Of a DNA stretch of 64,000 nt, positions 6,712 to 14,614 are shown piece after piece; position 1 is the stretch's first letter, and every line of letters begins with the position of its first letter. A program made the position numbers and the translations under genes. The stretch covers positions 52,308-116,307 of the forward strand of contig JACQZO010000011.1 of assembly GCA_016207805.1 (NCBI GenBank), read 5' to 3'. A model generated the notes under the pieces. That model saw nothing but the letters and a program-made list of their open reading frames with translations, was not told where the DNA came from and did no database searches. The stretch is from Candidatus Abawacabacteria bacterium (GTDB taxonomy: Bacteria; Patescibacteriota; Gracilibacteria; RBG-16-42-10).

Positions 6712-9306
6712 TCAATTTTTTTCTCGTATAATGATCTTTTTTATTGCTATTCCTAGTGTTCGCATATCTTCAGAGATGCCAAGACTTTTTGGAGATCTGG
6801 CCTGGGGAATCAGAAATCGTATTAGTAGGATTCCATTGTGAGTCTCTTCTTTGGGAATAGTTAAAAAATACTCACCGTTGCTTTGCATTTGCCATGTGCT
6901 GGAGACATGATCATTAATTAGTACTTTTATATTTTGCATAGGCAACTGTTTAGCAGCTATAAGCGGCATTATGTCGGCGGATAAGAGTAAATCATGGCTA
7001 GAGGGGTGAATAGGAATAGCTATAGTAGCTTCATTGGCACTACTCCAAGTTTGTGTATCCTCAGGTGTTGACCAGCCACTTTTTAAATATTCAAGTCCTT
7101 CAGAACCTTTGATGAATTCAATTACATTTCCATACTTATAGGGAATCACTTTATTTACAGTCATCTCTTGGAGTGCAATACCTAACAGTCGCTCATCACT
7201 GTTTAGGCCAACTTCTTTAGGTGATACAGCATCAGGTAGCTCAAAGACTAATTTTATTTGTTTGTTTTCAATGAGAGCATGGGGAACTGTAACTTGTATG
7301 GTTTCAGCTTTGTCTAGTGTCGCCTGAGCTATGGTAGTATTGTTTATAGTTATATTCAGTCTTTGACTGGATTTCTTTTCTCCCAAGACAAATGGGACTA
7401 CTTTAAAATCGATAATGACATTATGAGGAGCGTCTATTCCGGGGATTAGTACGGACGCGTAACGGTCAGTAGTCCATGTGTACTTAGGCTCAGGTTGTCC
7501 CCAGCCGCCTTGTAAATATGCATTAGTGCTTTCTGTGGCTAGGTTAAAGGAATAAGGGGTGGCTAGTTGAATTGGGGAAAGGCTATTGGTGACTTCTTTT
7601 TCAGAATACATTTTGTATGTATCGGTCCAGGAAGTATTATCGAAAGTATTTCCAGATACGGTAAATTGCTTCATCGTTGGTAAGTAGTCCTTGTTCCATT
7701 TACCATCCCAGGTATAAAAAAAGAAATCACGAATCCTGTTCATTGGTGATTCTTCATGCAGGATATCTATGCCAGGAAATATCGTTGGTAACTTGGCAAT
7801 ATTAGCTAGGGATTTGGGAATATCACCAAGTGTTGTTGGTTTATCTGAGATTGAAAAAGGAGTTTGATTATTGAAGTCCTTAATCAAAAGTAATGGACGA
7901 GCAGCAAACTTAATGTCATTAGCAATTTTGTAATGAAATTTATTGTCTTCTGCTCTTTCAGAAAAACTTTCTGGTGATAAGCCATTGCCGTGATCACCAA
8001 GGATGACAATAGCTGTATTGTTATAAATCCCTAATTTTTCTATTTCTTTCAGCAGCTTCTGTGCCACTTTGAGTGTTGCTACACTTTGTCTCTTAAAAGA
8101 TAATCGATTAAATGGCATCGATTCATATTGGAAATTTTCATTTAGATTCAAAGGAGCATGAACACCTTTCAGATGATAAAATTTGAAAGTAGGTTTGTCT
8201 GCGGTGGTGCTTGCTTGGTACTCAAAGCGGTTAACAAAATCAATATTGTCATCAAAAAGACCACCAGTTTTTGTTCCCGCATTTGTCACTTTATATTGAT
8301 TATCAGGTTCATTTGTTATTTCATCTTGGTTATCAAGAATACTTTTAATACTATTAGGCAATAATTTAAAACTACTTAATTGGTAAAGAGGCAAAAAACT
8401 TTCCCAATTGATGAACCATGATTTTTGTTTATAGCTACTGGTAATTTCTGGAGTGCTATAAAGAGTCATGTTTAAAGGCATGGAAACCTCGTAACCCGCC
8501 TCTTTAAATGCTTTTGGTAAGGAGTTTGTAGAAAAGTTTTGTTGAATAAACTCTTGGATCGGCATTTCATTGTGGTAGTAGTTTCCAGTGAGTGCCAGAC
8601 TTACTGAGGCATATGTGGTGGGATAACCTCCCAAATTGTTGGGAAAATAGGTGAAACCTTTTAACATATCTTGGTATTCAGGCCGTTCAGTAATAATTTC
8701 TCTAAAGACATCTGTTTGAAATGAATCTAGTAAGAGAACTACGACGTTTTTTTCTTTTGCTGAGAAGTTAAATTTGTTCTCATTATCTATCACTAAACTT
8801 TTAAATAGTGGCTCTGATGGCATATTTATAATCAGTAATCCAACACTAACAAGTTGACTGATAATGAAAACACTGGCTATTTTCCCAGCGTAAGGTAAAA
8901 GGAAGCTTCGTTTCTTGATGGTAATAACAAAGAGTGTAAGCATTATTGTGCTCTCGGTCACAATGAATAAAAGAGTAGGTTCAATTTCATCGGCTACACC
9001 ATTCAAAATGCCGGATGTCCAGCCGAAAATGTTTTGATACCAAGAGAATATTCCTAGTGTTAACAAAGCTATTAACAAGCTGGCACGAATTCGTTTAAAA
9101 TAAAGCAATCCAAGCATAATGATGCCTGTGCTAAGTGTAGCAACTATTAAAGTAAATAAGAGTAATTCCGTGCTACTAAATGAGAACTCAGTACTGTTAT
9201 GAAAATATAATTCTAAAGGAGCAAAAAAAACTATGGTGCTAACAAAAAAGATACTGACTAAAATATTTTCAATAAACTTTTTAGTTTCGGTATTAATTTT
9301 TAGCAT
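6712..9306 (-). CDS. Membrane sulfatase/phosphotransferase-family protein with two C-terminal repeat domains
   Basis: An 864-aa protein of the alkaline-phosphatase/sulfatase superfamily, similar in layout to LTA-synthase or phosphoethanolamine-transferase-type enzymes. About five N-terminal membrane helices (residues 10-160) precede an extracellular catalytic domain with metal aspartate LLLDS (191-195), a probable Thr nucleophile in YPTTYAS (229-234), HLKGVHAP and ILGDHGNG. The last 270 residues hold two tandem copies of a beta-rich domain, each opening GGW/SGW-x-P and closing SP-x-x-(L/V)G-x(4)-R-x-LGIA. It overlaps the methyltransferase start by 14 bases and is the third gene of its operon. 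Substrate unknown; envelope polymer decoration is likely. Confidence 0.8.
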   Translation of the reverse strand: MLKINTETKKFIENILVSIFFVSTIVFFAPLELYFHNSTEFSFSSTELLLFTLIVATLSTGIIMLGLLYFKRIRASLLIALLTLGIFSWYQNIFGWTSGILNGVADEIEPTLLFIVTESTIMLTLFVITIKKRSFLLPYAGKIASVFIISQLVSVGLLIINMPSEPLFKSLVIDNENKFNFSAKEKNVVVLLLDSFQTDVFREIITERPEYQDMLKGFTYFPNNLGGYPTTYASVSLALTGNYYHNEMPIQEFIQQNFSTNSLPKAFKEAGYEVSMPLNMTLYSTPEITSSYKQKSWFINWESFLPLYQLSSFKLLPNSIKSILDNQDEITNEPDNQYKVTNAGTKTGGLFDDNIDFVNRFEYQASTTADKPTFKFYHLKGVHAPLNLNENFQYESMPFNRLSFKRQSVATLKVAQKLLKEIEKLGIYNNTAIVILGDHGNGLSPESFSERAEDNKFHYKIANDIKFAARPLLLIKDFNNQTPFSISDKPTTLGDIPKSLANIAKLPTIFPGIDILHEESPMNRIRDFFFYTWDGKWNKDYLPTMKQFTVSGNTFDNTSWTDTYKMYSEKEVTNSLSPIQLATPYSFNLATESTNAYLQGGWGQPEPKYTWTTDRYASVLIPGIDAPHNVIIDFKVVPFVLGEKKSSQRLNITINNTTIAQATLDKAETIQVTVPHALIENKQIKLVFELPDAVSPKEVGLNSDERLLGIALQEMTVNKVIPYKYGNVIEFIKGSEGLEYLKSGWSTPEDTQTWSSANEATIAIPIHPSSHDLLLSADIMPLIAAKQLPMQNIKVLINDHVSSTWQMQSNGEYFLTIPKEETHNGILLIRFLIPQARSPKSLGISEDMRTLGIAIKKIIIREKN

Positions 9307-10669
9307 GTCGTTTCATTAAGTATATAGTACGTTCAGAGTGGCTGACTTTTTGGTTTTTTTGAATCGAAAAATAATTGCCAAAGCTTTCTTCAAAAGCTGA
9401 TTTGGTATAATTAGCAAAAATATCTTCTCGAGTCTTTAAAAGATACTGCACTTTCGAATCTGTTTTTGGCACAAATTCAATGATTAAGTTTTCTCCTAAT
9501 TGACTAAAGTAGTGTGCTATTTTCTCAAAGGGCACATTATTAGAAATTGCTAAATGGTGAATAATAGCTAAAGCTAATAATGTATGAGCTGGACCACGAG
9601 CAGTAAGTGATTCTCGCTCTTCATTTCCCCAACCAATTGCCGGACTAGGATTGGTTAAATCTAGGACTAAGGGTAATAGATTAATTTCTTTTTTAGATTT
9701 TAACTGCTGATAATTTTGTTCCACGGCTAAAGGATCAATATCAAATGAAATAGTCGGTATATTCTTATCACTGGCTAACCTGCTAAAATGGCCATCATTT
9801 CCACCAAGATCCCATAGTGACGTCGGTTGCAACTGGTTTATATATTGGGCAACAATACGTTTTTTATCTTCAATACTCTCATCACTGTAATTAGTGCGAT
9901 CATAATAATCTATCCATTCGGTATTCTGTTTATGTGGAGTAAGTTTTTTGATGGTTGAGGTTAGGCTATCTAGTAAACTCAACATCTGAAACTTGCTCAT
10001 TTTTGCTGGTTGATTATTAGTGTCCTTTCTTTCATAGTGCTTTTGACTTTTTGCATGTAGGTGGATGTGCATGAGAGTTGAAAACTTCCACTTAGTCTTC
10101 CATGGCAAAAAGCTAGCAGCCACTTCCAGTGGGATACCATCTAGCCAAATTGCACTCAAACGGCCTGCATGGATATTAGAATAGTGCATCAATGCCAAGG
10201 GGGCTAAAAAGTGCTGACAAAATTGACGATATGCCTGCCATGGGTGACCTTCTTGGTAGGATTCAAAAGAAAGTGTATCAATGAGTATTGGCGCTCCTTG
10301 GAGAAATTGAATATTGTAAGAACTGGCATCTTTAAGGGTCATGCCATGTTCCAAAGCGTCTTTTTGAATAGATAGCGTAAGTAGTGCCGCATCTTTTAAT
10401 TGGCCAAAACACCATTCATAGGGGTAAGAAATGAAGGGGATTTGTTCTGGTTCAATTATCTTGTAGGCATCTATTGAAGCGTCAACTTCATTATGAGCTA
10501 TCAGTTGTTTTTGGTTTACTAATTTAGCAAATAAACCAGAGCTTATGAGCAAATCATAATGCTTTTGATAGCTTTTGTTTATTTGGCGAAAAATCTTGCC
10601 TTTGCTTTTAAAGATAAAGCCAGAAGGGTCGCGAAAAGATGAACCTAATTGGTTATCATTGGATGACAT
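9293..10669 (-). CDS. Class I SAM-dependent methyltransferase
   Basis: A 458-aa protein whose C-terminal half carries the SAM-binding motif LWDLGGNDGHFSRL (285-298), followed by an acidic motif ISFDIDPLAVEQN and a later LALAIIHHLA block. The N-terminal 250 residues (beginning SSFRDPSGFIFKS) resemble the extra domain in methyltransferases encoded with AYIDPG small proteins and sulfatase-like enzymes in surface polysaccharide loci. It lies 16 bases after the small protein gene and overlaps the sulfatase gene, so the three are co-transcribed. Acceptor unknown. Confidence 0.8.
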   Translation of the reverse strand: MSSNDNQLGSSFRDPSGFIFKSKGKIFRQINKSYQKHYDLLISSGLFAKLVNQKQLIAHNEVDASIDAYKIIEPEQIPFISYPYEWCFGQLKDAALLTLSIQKDALEHGMTLKDASSYNIQFLQGAPILIDTLSFESYQEGHPWQAYRQFCQHFLAPLALMHYSNIHAGRLSAIWLDGIPLEVAASFLPWKTKWKFSTLMHIHLHAKSQKHYERKDTNNQPAKMSKFQMLSLLDSLTSTIKKLTPHKQNTEWIDYYDRTNYSDESIEDKKRIVAQYINQLQPTSLWDLGGNDGHFSRLASDKNIPTISFDIDPLAVEQNYQQLKSKKEINLLPLVLDLTNPSPAIGWGNEERESLTARGPAHTLLALAIIHHLAISNNVPFEKIAHYFSQLGENLIIEFVPKTDSKVQYLLKTREDIFANYTKSAFEESFGNYFSIQKNQKVSHSERTIYLMKRHAKN

Positions 10670-10685
10670 GCAATAAATACTTCAG

Positions 10686-10874
10686 TTACTTTTTTTTAGC
10701 CCTAGAGAGAAACTTTTGCCATAATACTTTTAGACCAAATAAGCCACCGACAGCAGTGGCGATGAGTACTTGTATGATGCTGCTACCAGCTCCTGGATCT
10801 ATATAGGCATGAGCATTGAAAGGAATCAAAAAAATCCCAATCGCTAATACTATATTCCACAAAATTGCTTGCAT
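10686..10874 (-). CDS. Small AYIDPG membrane protein
   Basis: A 62-aa protein with a signal-like first helix ending in AHAYIDPGAGSS, then a second membrane helix and a basic tail (KFLSRAKKK). The AYIDPG(A/T)GS sequence is the hallmark of a small conserved family that recurs next to the sulfatase-like and methyltransferase genes found here. It is the first gene of the operon. A weak promoter-like pair (TTGACC near 10967-10972, TAAAGT near 10943-10948, minus strand) lies about 70 bases upstream. Function unknown. Confidence 0.75.
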   Translation of the reverse strand: MQAILWNIVLAIGIFLIPFNAHAYIDPGAGSSIIQVLIATAVGGLFGLKVLWQKFLSRAKKK

Positions 10875-10999
10875 ATTTTGAATTAGTTACAAAATGTTTG
10901 TAGCAAAGACTAAAAAACTCTGCAAACAAATGCCAAATTATTACTTTACTTTAAATCATTTTATTAGGTCAATCCTATAGTCTAAATAATGGCACCTAT

Positions 11000-12568
11000 T
11001 CAAAATCCTTTTCTTTGCCAAATTAATTGCCAACGTTCGGGGGCAAAAATTGGTCCTGCAATGATCTTTTGGAATGTTTCATAGTGAGCTGCTTTTTCAG
11101 CAGATAAAATCTTGTTGTTTTTTTCTTCTTTACTTTCCAGGTAGCCATTGGGTAAGGTGCGGACATAATGGCCAATGCGCCACTCTTTTTGCAAATCAAT
11201 AGATTCTCTGGCAATGAAAGGATCAGCTATCCCTAATGGGTCTATGATATAAATCTTAGGACCAGCGAAGTAGCCTAAAAAGCCAATATTGGGGAAAATG
11301 ATTGTTTGCTGATAGCTCCTATGACTTGAATTGTCGCTTCGTATTTGAGCACCATAAATAGCCCAAGAGTGTGGCGGTACCACTTGCGATCGGGTTTGAT
11401 TGACTAGAGCAGTTGAGGGAAAAAAGAAGCCTCTTTCGTTCACAATCCCATTGAGTGGTATTGTTGGTTCAACACTGATTGGTTGGCTAAACCAATAGCT
11501 AGATATGGCAATGAATATACCTAAGCATATGCTTGTTGAAATAATAACACTCTCTTTTGTTTTCTTCTCTGGGAAAAAAGCGCTGATAGTGGGCTGCAAG
11601 GATGCTAATCCTAAGATGAAAGGTGCTGAAAAGAAGCGGCCTGCCATGAAGTCACCGCCATTTTTGATGACATAGAGAATGTATAAAAGAGAGCCGAGGG
11701 GAAGTGCGAAGTGCGAAATGCGCAGTGCGAAATTAGTGTGTGATGGCGTATTTTTATAAAGGTGATAAGAACAAACTAGGCTAGCTATGATGACCAATAG
11801 AGTAATGGGATCATTTTTTAGACTTTCTAAACAATAAATCAGCCCTTGATAAATTAAGTGTATAGCAGGAATGCCGGCATGTAGTTTGGCAAAATAAGTA
11901 TTGGGGAGAAAAAAACCATAGTAAATGAGCGCAAATATTTCCCAGGTAATAACTGGTAAGGCTCCGAGCAGCATAGTGGAAAGATTCCGCCACGACAATT
12001 GCCGATACAGTTCAAATAATAATGCTGGTAGAAATAATAATATGCTGTCCAAACGATTCACCATGGCAAGGCTGGCAATGAGAGCCAACATGAAAAGCCT
12101 CCTTCTTGGTAGTGCCTTGGTTGAAAAATAGGTAAAAACAAAGGCTATGATCAATAAGTGCGTGAGTGGATTTTCTAAACCGGAAGTAGAAAAATCAATG
12201 AATGCATGGGAAATTAATAAAATGCTAGCAGTAAGTAAGGATGCTGCCATATTTTTTTGTAGCTGAAAAAGTAACACATAAATAGCAACTAAACTGATGC
12301 CAATAGATAGGAATAGAGCAGTGAAATAAATCTCATGAGAAAAAAAGTAGGGCACAGTGAGTAGTAGCATCCACAGTGGATTGGTATAAGTCTGCACTCT
12401 TTCGCCAATGTTCCAAACTGCTCCATAGCCATTTACTAAATTATCGATAGTGCGAAAGGTGATGAAGGCATCGTCACCAATCCAAGCGGTGCGAATCAAA
12501 GCGAAAGTGAATAGTAGTATGATTAGGCTGATAATAGATTTTTGTACTAATGTTTTTGTGACAAACAT
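11000..12568 (-). CDS. GT-C membrane glycosyltransferase (AftB-like)
   Basis: A 522-aa polytopic membrane protein. After the first helix it has WIGDDAFITFRTIDNLVNGYG...ERVQTYTNPLWMLLL, the catalytic-loop pattern of GT-C enzymes related to the arabinofuranosyltransferase AftB (DDAFITFR, ERV-x-x-YT-x-PLW). About ten hydrophobic segments follow, then a periplasmic C-terminal domain. A heptamer array (11699-11735) is translated in frame as ALRISHFALP, roughly at residues 277-289, apparently tolerated in a loop. A second array lies directly upstream of the start. Donor is probably a polyprenyl-linked sugar; exact product unknown. Confidence 0.8.
   Translation of the reverse strand: MFVTKTLVQKSIISLIILLFTFALIRTAWIGDDAFITFRTIDNLVNGYGAVWNIGERVQTYTNPLWMLLLTVPYFFSHEIYFTALFLSIGISLVAIYVLLFQLQKNMAASLLTASILLISHAFIDFSTSGLENPLTHLLIIAFVFTYFSTKALPRRRLFMLALIASLAMVNRLDSILLFLPALLFELYRQLSWRNLSTMLLGALPVITWEIFALIYYGFFLPNTYFAKLHAGIPAIHLIYQGLIYCLESLKNDPITLLVIIASLVCSYHLYKNTPSHTNFALRISHFALPLGSLLYILYVIKNGGDFMAGRFFSAPFILGLASLQPTISAFFPEKKTKESVIISTSICLGIFIAISSYWFSQPISVEPTIPLNGIVNERGFFFPSTALVNQTRSQVVPPHSWAIYGAQIRSDNSSHRSYQQTIIFPNIGFLGYFAGPKIYIIDPLGIADPFIARESIDLQKEWRIGHYVRTLPNGYLESKEEKNNKILSAEKAAHYETFQKIIAGPIFAPERWQLIWQRKGF
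11699..11735. repeat. Heptamer array inside the AftB-like gene
   Basis: Five consecutive 7-base units of the form GAAGTGC / GAAATGC / GCAGTGC / GAAATTA lie within the coding sequence and keep the frame open. Same array type as at 15343-15372 in nurA. Confidence 0.85.
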
Positions 12569-12570
12569 AG

Positions 12571-12605
12571 AAAAATTATGAATTACTAATTACGGATTAC
12601 GAATG
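12571..12605. repeat. AATTACG heptamer array abutting the AftB-like start
   Basis: About five units of AATTACG-type heptamers begin 3 bases upstream of the minus-strand start codon at 12568. Read on the gene strand this is CGTAATT repeats ending in a T-run before ATG. It pairs, in inverted orientation, with the array at 13008-13041; together they flank the four-helix-bundle gene. Confidence 0.85.
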
Positions 12606-12661
12606 AAATGAAAGGTTTCATAATTGTATGGCTATACTAGCTAAGCGTTTAAATTTAAGCT

Positions 12662-13015
12662 ATGGGAACGACACCAAACGTTATTCAAGAAAAGTCATTT
12701 CAGTTCTCTATTGATATTTTAAGGTTCACTAAAAAACTTAGAGTGCGTCATGAATATGAGCTTGCAAGTCAGTTAATGAGGAGTGGAACAAGCATTGGGG
12801 CAAATATTGAAGAGGCTATCGGAGCTCAAAGTAGAAAAGATTTTATTAGTAAACTTGCTATTGCTAGAAAAGAAGCCCGAGAAGTAAACTATTGGCTTGC
12901 GCTTATAAAGATATACTTACCTGAAGAGAGTCAAACAGATAAACTGTTAAAAAATATAGATCAACTACTAGCAATCTTAACAGCTATCATTAAAACTTCC
13001 TTGTCAAATTCGTAA
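12662..13015 (+). CDS. Four-helix-bundle protein (23S rRNA intervening-sequence protein family)
   Basis: The 117-aa protein carries the diagnostic core LMRSGTSIGANIEEA...SRKDFISKLAIARKEAREVNYWL of the S23/IVS four-helix-bundle family, which is widespread in CPR and other genomes, sometimes inside 23S rRNA intervening sequences. Here it stands alone. It is bracketed by inverted heptamer arrays at 12571-12605 and 13008-13041, the second overlapping its last codons, so it may have moved as a unit with them. It is the only plus-strand gene between minus-strand envelope genes. Molecular function unknown. Confidence 0.9.
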   Translation: MGTTPNVIQEKSFQFSIDILRFTKKLRVRHEYELASQLMRSGTSIGANIEEAIGAQSRKDFISKLAIARKEAREVNYWLALIKIYLPEESQTDKLLKNIDQLLAILTAIIKTSLSNS

Positions 13016-13041
13016 TTAGTAATTCGTAATCCGTAATTTTT
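13008..13041. repeat. TAATTCG heptamer array at a convergent gene boundary
   Basis: About four heptamer units span the stop of the four-helix-bundle gene (13015) and encode the last residues of the convergent tagA gene (KLRITNY). It is the inverted partner of the array at 12571-12605. Confidence 0.85.
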
Positions 13042-13927
13042 CTTTGTAGACTTTCCAGATAAACCCAAAAGTAGCTCTAAATATTCTCTTCAGTCTATAG
13101 GGTTGTGTCACCAGCCTCCAGAGCCATTCCAAATGCAAGTTGCGAAATAGTTGTGGGGCACGACGGGCTTTGAACTTGCCGTAGCCAACATGCTTGCCAC
13201 CAACAATGAAATCAAAGGTGCCTCCTACGCCCATAGCTACTTTAATAGTAGGCATTTTTACTAAGTGTTCCGCTATCCACGTGTCTTGTTTAGGAAATTG
13301 GAAAGCAACGAAGAGGGCGGATGCTTGGCTATCATTGATTAGCTTGATGATATGGTGGGCATCAGATTCATTGGGAGAGCCGGAATAAGTGTGAATTCTG
13401 AATGCTGAATGCTGAATTCTGAATTGATTAGCTACGGCTTCGGCCACGCCAGGGGCGGCGCCGAGGAGGAAGATAGATTGGGATTTTTGGGCTAACAGGT
13501 TCATTAAAGGGGCGAATAGATCACTCCCCGTGACACGTTCTGGCAATGGATCCTGATACCGTTTTGGGAAAAAAGGAAAAAGTAGTAGTGACACTATTAG
13601 TTCTAGTGTTACTCCAATCCAATTTGTAATTCGTAATTCGTAATTCGTAATTTTTTTAAGGAAATTCGTTGCCCAAAGTATTCCTGCTCCATCAGCTAAA
13701 TGTAAGTCTGCTGTTTGCAGCACTTGCTTAAATTCTGGGTTCTTTTCTGCAGTTAAAACAAATTCAGGATTGATCGTGACAATTCGAGTGCTCTTTCCCT
13801 GTTCCAAGCGGTCGGTAATGATTGCTAGCGTTTGTGCTTGAGTAAGGGGATCGAAAGGAATATCAAAAAGTGATACTGGTATAGGAGCTTCGGTGTTTGA
13901 TTGCGCATCGATAATCTTGATGTTCAT
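13016..13927 (-). CDS. WecG/TagA/CpsF-family glycosyltransferase with in-frame repeat insertions
   Basis: GT26 enzyme that would transfer a sugar such as ManNAc(A) to a lipid-linked GlcNAc. Family blocks are LADGAGILWA (77-86), ERVTGSDL (130-137), FLLGAAPG (153-160), GVGGTFDFIVGG and a final LEWLWRL. At 303 aa it is longer than the usual about 240-250. The excess is partly heptamer arrays read in frame: residues 91-103 (ITNYELRITN), 169-180 (IQHSAFRIHT) and the C-terminal KLRITNY. The conserved motifs are intact, so it may still be active. Three arrays in one gene is the highest density in the window. Confidence 0.9.
   Translation of the reverse strand: MNIKIIDAQSNTEAPIPVSLFDIPFDPLTQAQTLAIITDRLEQGKSTRIVTINPEFVLTAEKNPEFKQVLQTADLHLADGAGILWATNFLKKITNYELRITNWIGVTLELIVSLLLFPFFPKRYQDPLPERVTGSDLFAPLMNLLAQKSQSIFLLGAAPGVAEAVANQFRIQHSAFRIHTYSGSPNESDAHHIIKLINDSQASALFVAFQFPKQDTWIAEHLVKMPTIKVAMGVGGTFDFIVGGKHVGYGKFKARRAPQLFRNLHLEWLWRLVTQPYRLKRIFRATFGFIWKVYKEKLRITNY
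13392..13426. repeat. TGAATTC/TGAATGC heptamer array inside tagA-like gene
   Basis: Five perfect-length heptamers (TGAATTC, TGAATGC, TGAATGC, TGAATTC, TGAATTG) in frame inside the WecG/TagA gene. A different heptamer from the neighbouring AATTACG arrays but the same period. Confidence 0.9.
13624..13656. repeat. TAATTCG heptamer array inside tagA-like gene
   Basis: Four heptamer units ending in a run of T on the plus strand. On the coding strand they encode the 7-residue-period peptide ITNYELRITN in the WecG/TagA protein. Confidence 0.9.
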
Positions 13928-13943
13928 AGTAAATAGTTGCTGG

Positions 13944-13959
13944 CATTTTAATTCATTTT
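13944..13959. repeat. Left direct repeat flanking the toxin-antitoxin pair
   Basis: The 16-base sequence CATTTTAATTCATTTT occurs here and again at 14515-14530, in the same orientation, on either side of the toxin-antitoxin genes. GGCA precedes both copies closely. May mark duplication during insertion or recombination of the cassette. Confidence 0.6.
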
Positions 13960-13977
13960 TACATGGGTGGATAGTTC

Positions 13978-13997
13978 AATCCTCATATGCTAGGATT
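13978..13997. promoter_or_regulatory. Palindromic operator-like site upstream of the antitoxin
   Basis: AATCCT and AGGATT form a perfect 6-bp inverted repeat with an 8-base spacer, ending 12 bases before the antitoxin ATG. AbrB/MazE-type antitoxins usually bind such palindromes to repress their own operon, so this is the likely operator. Inferred from position. Confidence 0.45.
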
Positions 13998-14009
13998 ACT
14001 AGTGTAACT

Positions 14010-14276
14010 ATGAAAGATATGAAAGTCACGAACACTGTGCTCACTATGTTTGGTAAGGGAGTAGTTACTTTACCCAAATCCTTCCGTGATCGTTATAAAA
14101 CGAAGTATTTCATTGCCCAGGAGGTGGCTGGTGGTATGCTTATTCAGCCATTAGTTTTCAAGGAACCAAAGGTTACTTTCAGAAACAACAAAAAAGAGAT
14201 TGGGCTCAGCTTTAATCCAGGCGTTGAGGCCAAGCAACTGCTCAAAGAGTTCAAACAAATCAATGGAGAAGTATAG
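14010..14276 (+). CDS. AbrB/MazE-type antitoxin
   Basis: An 88-aa protein with an N-terminal SpoVT/AbrB swapped-hairpin sequence (TMFGKGVVTLPKSFRDRYKTK, then GGMLIQPL), the DNA-binding domain of many antitoxins. A helical C-terminus (GVEAKQLLKEFKQI) would bind the toxin. The ATG at 14010 is preferred over upstream starts because the AbrB fold begins a few residues later and an operator-like palindrome lies just before it. It overlaps the toxin gene by 14 bases, the usual coupling in such modules. Confidence 0.8.
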   Translation: MKDMKVTNTVLTMFGKGVVTLPKSFRDRYKTKYFIAQEVAGGMLIQPLVFKEPKVTFRNNKKEIGLSFNPGVEAKQLLKEFKQINGEV

Positions 14277-14493
14277 GAAGTTTTTATTACTATTATCGCC
14301 CAAACAGAGATCTGTAATTCTTGAAATAATAGAAAAGTTAACTAAATTGGATTTTGTTGGAATGGACATCAAGAAGCTTAAAGGATATGACAGTTTGTAT
14401 AGAGTGAGAAAGGGAAGTGTCAGGATTGTATATTTTTATAATGGTGAAAAAGTAGTTGTTACTGATATCGCATTTCGTAAAGATGCATATTAA
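14263..14493 (+). CDS. RelE/ParE-superfamily toxin
   Basis: A 76-aa basic protein starting at the ATG at 14263 (MEKYRKFLLLLS). The C-terminal block DSLYRVRKGSVRIVYFYNGEKVVVTDIAFRKDAY follows the RelE/ParE pattern YRxRxGxYRxxY...V..I.xRKxAY. RelE relatives cleave mRNA on the ribosome. The start inside the antitoxin gene, short length and the flanking direct repeats support a type II toxin-antitoxin module. Activity on mRNA rather than gyrase is inferred from family resemblance. Confidence 0.8.
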   Translation: MEKYRKFLLLLSPKQRSVILEIIEKLTKLDFVGMDIKKLKGYDSLYRVRKGSVRIVYFYNGEKVVVTDIAFRKDAY

Positions 14494-14514
14494 AGATCAC
14501 AGCTTAATCAGGCA

Positions 14515-14530
14515 CATTTTAATTCATTTT
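14515..14530. repeat. Right direct repeat flanking the toxin-antitoxin pair
   Basis: Exact second copy of the 16-base repeat at 13944-13959, giving a 571-base repeat-to-repeat unit that contains only the operator, antitoxin and toxin. Confidence 0.6.
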
Positions 14531-14565
14531 CTCAATAAATTCGAGATTGTGTTTTCTTCCATCCA

Positions 14566-14612
14566 TTAGTAATTTGTAATTCGTAATTAGTAATTAGTAA
14601 TTCGTAATTTTT
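14566..14612. repeat. TAATTCG heptamer array directly before nurA
   Basis: Six or more units (TAATTAG, TAATTTG, TAATTCG variants) ending in a T-rich stretch and the nurA ATG at 14615. Same orientation relative to the gene as arrays before mutY, the speE-like gene and the AftB-like gene. Confidence 0.9.
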
Positions 14613-14614
14613 CT

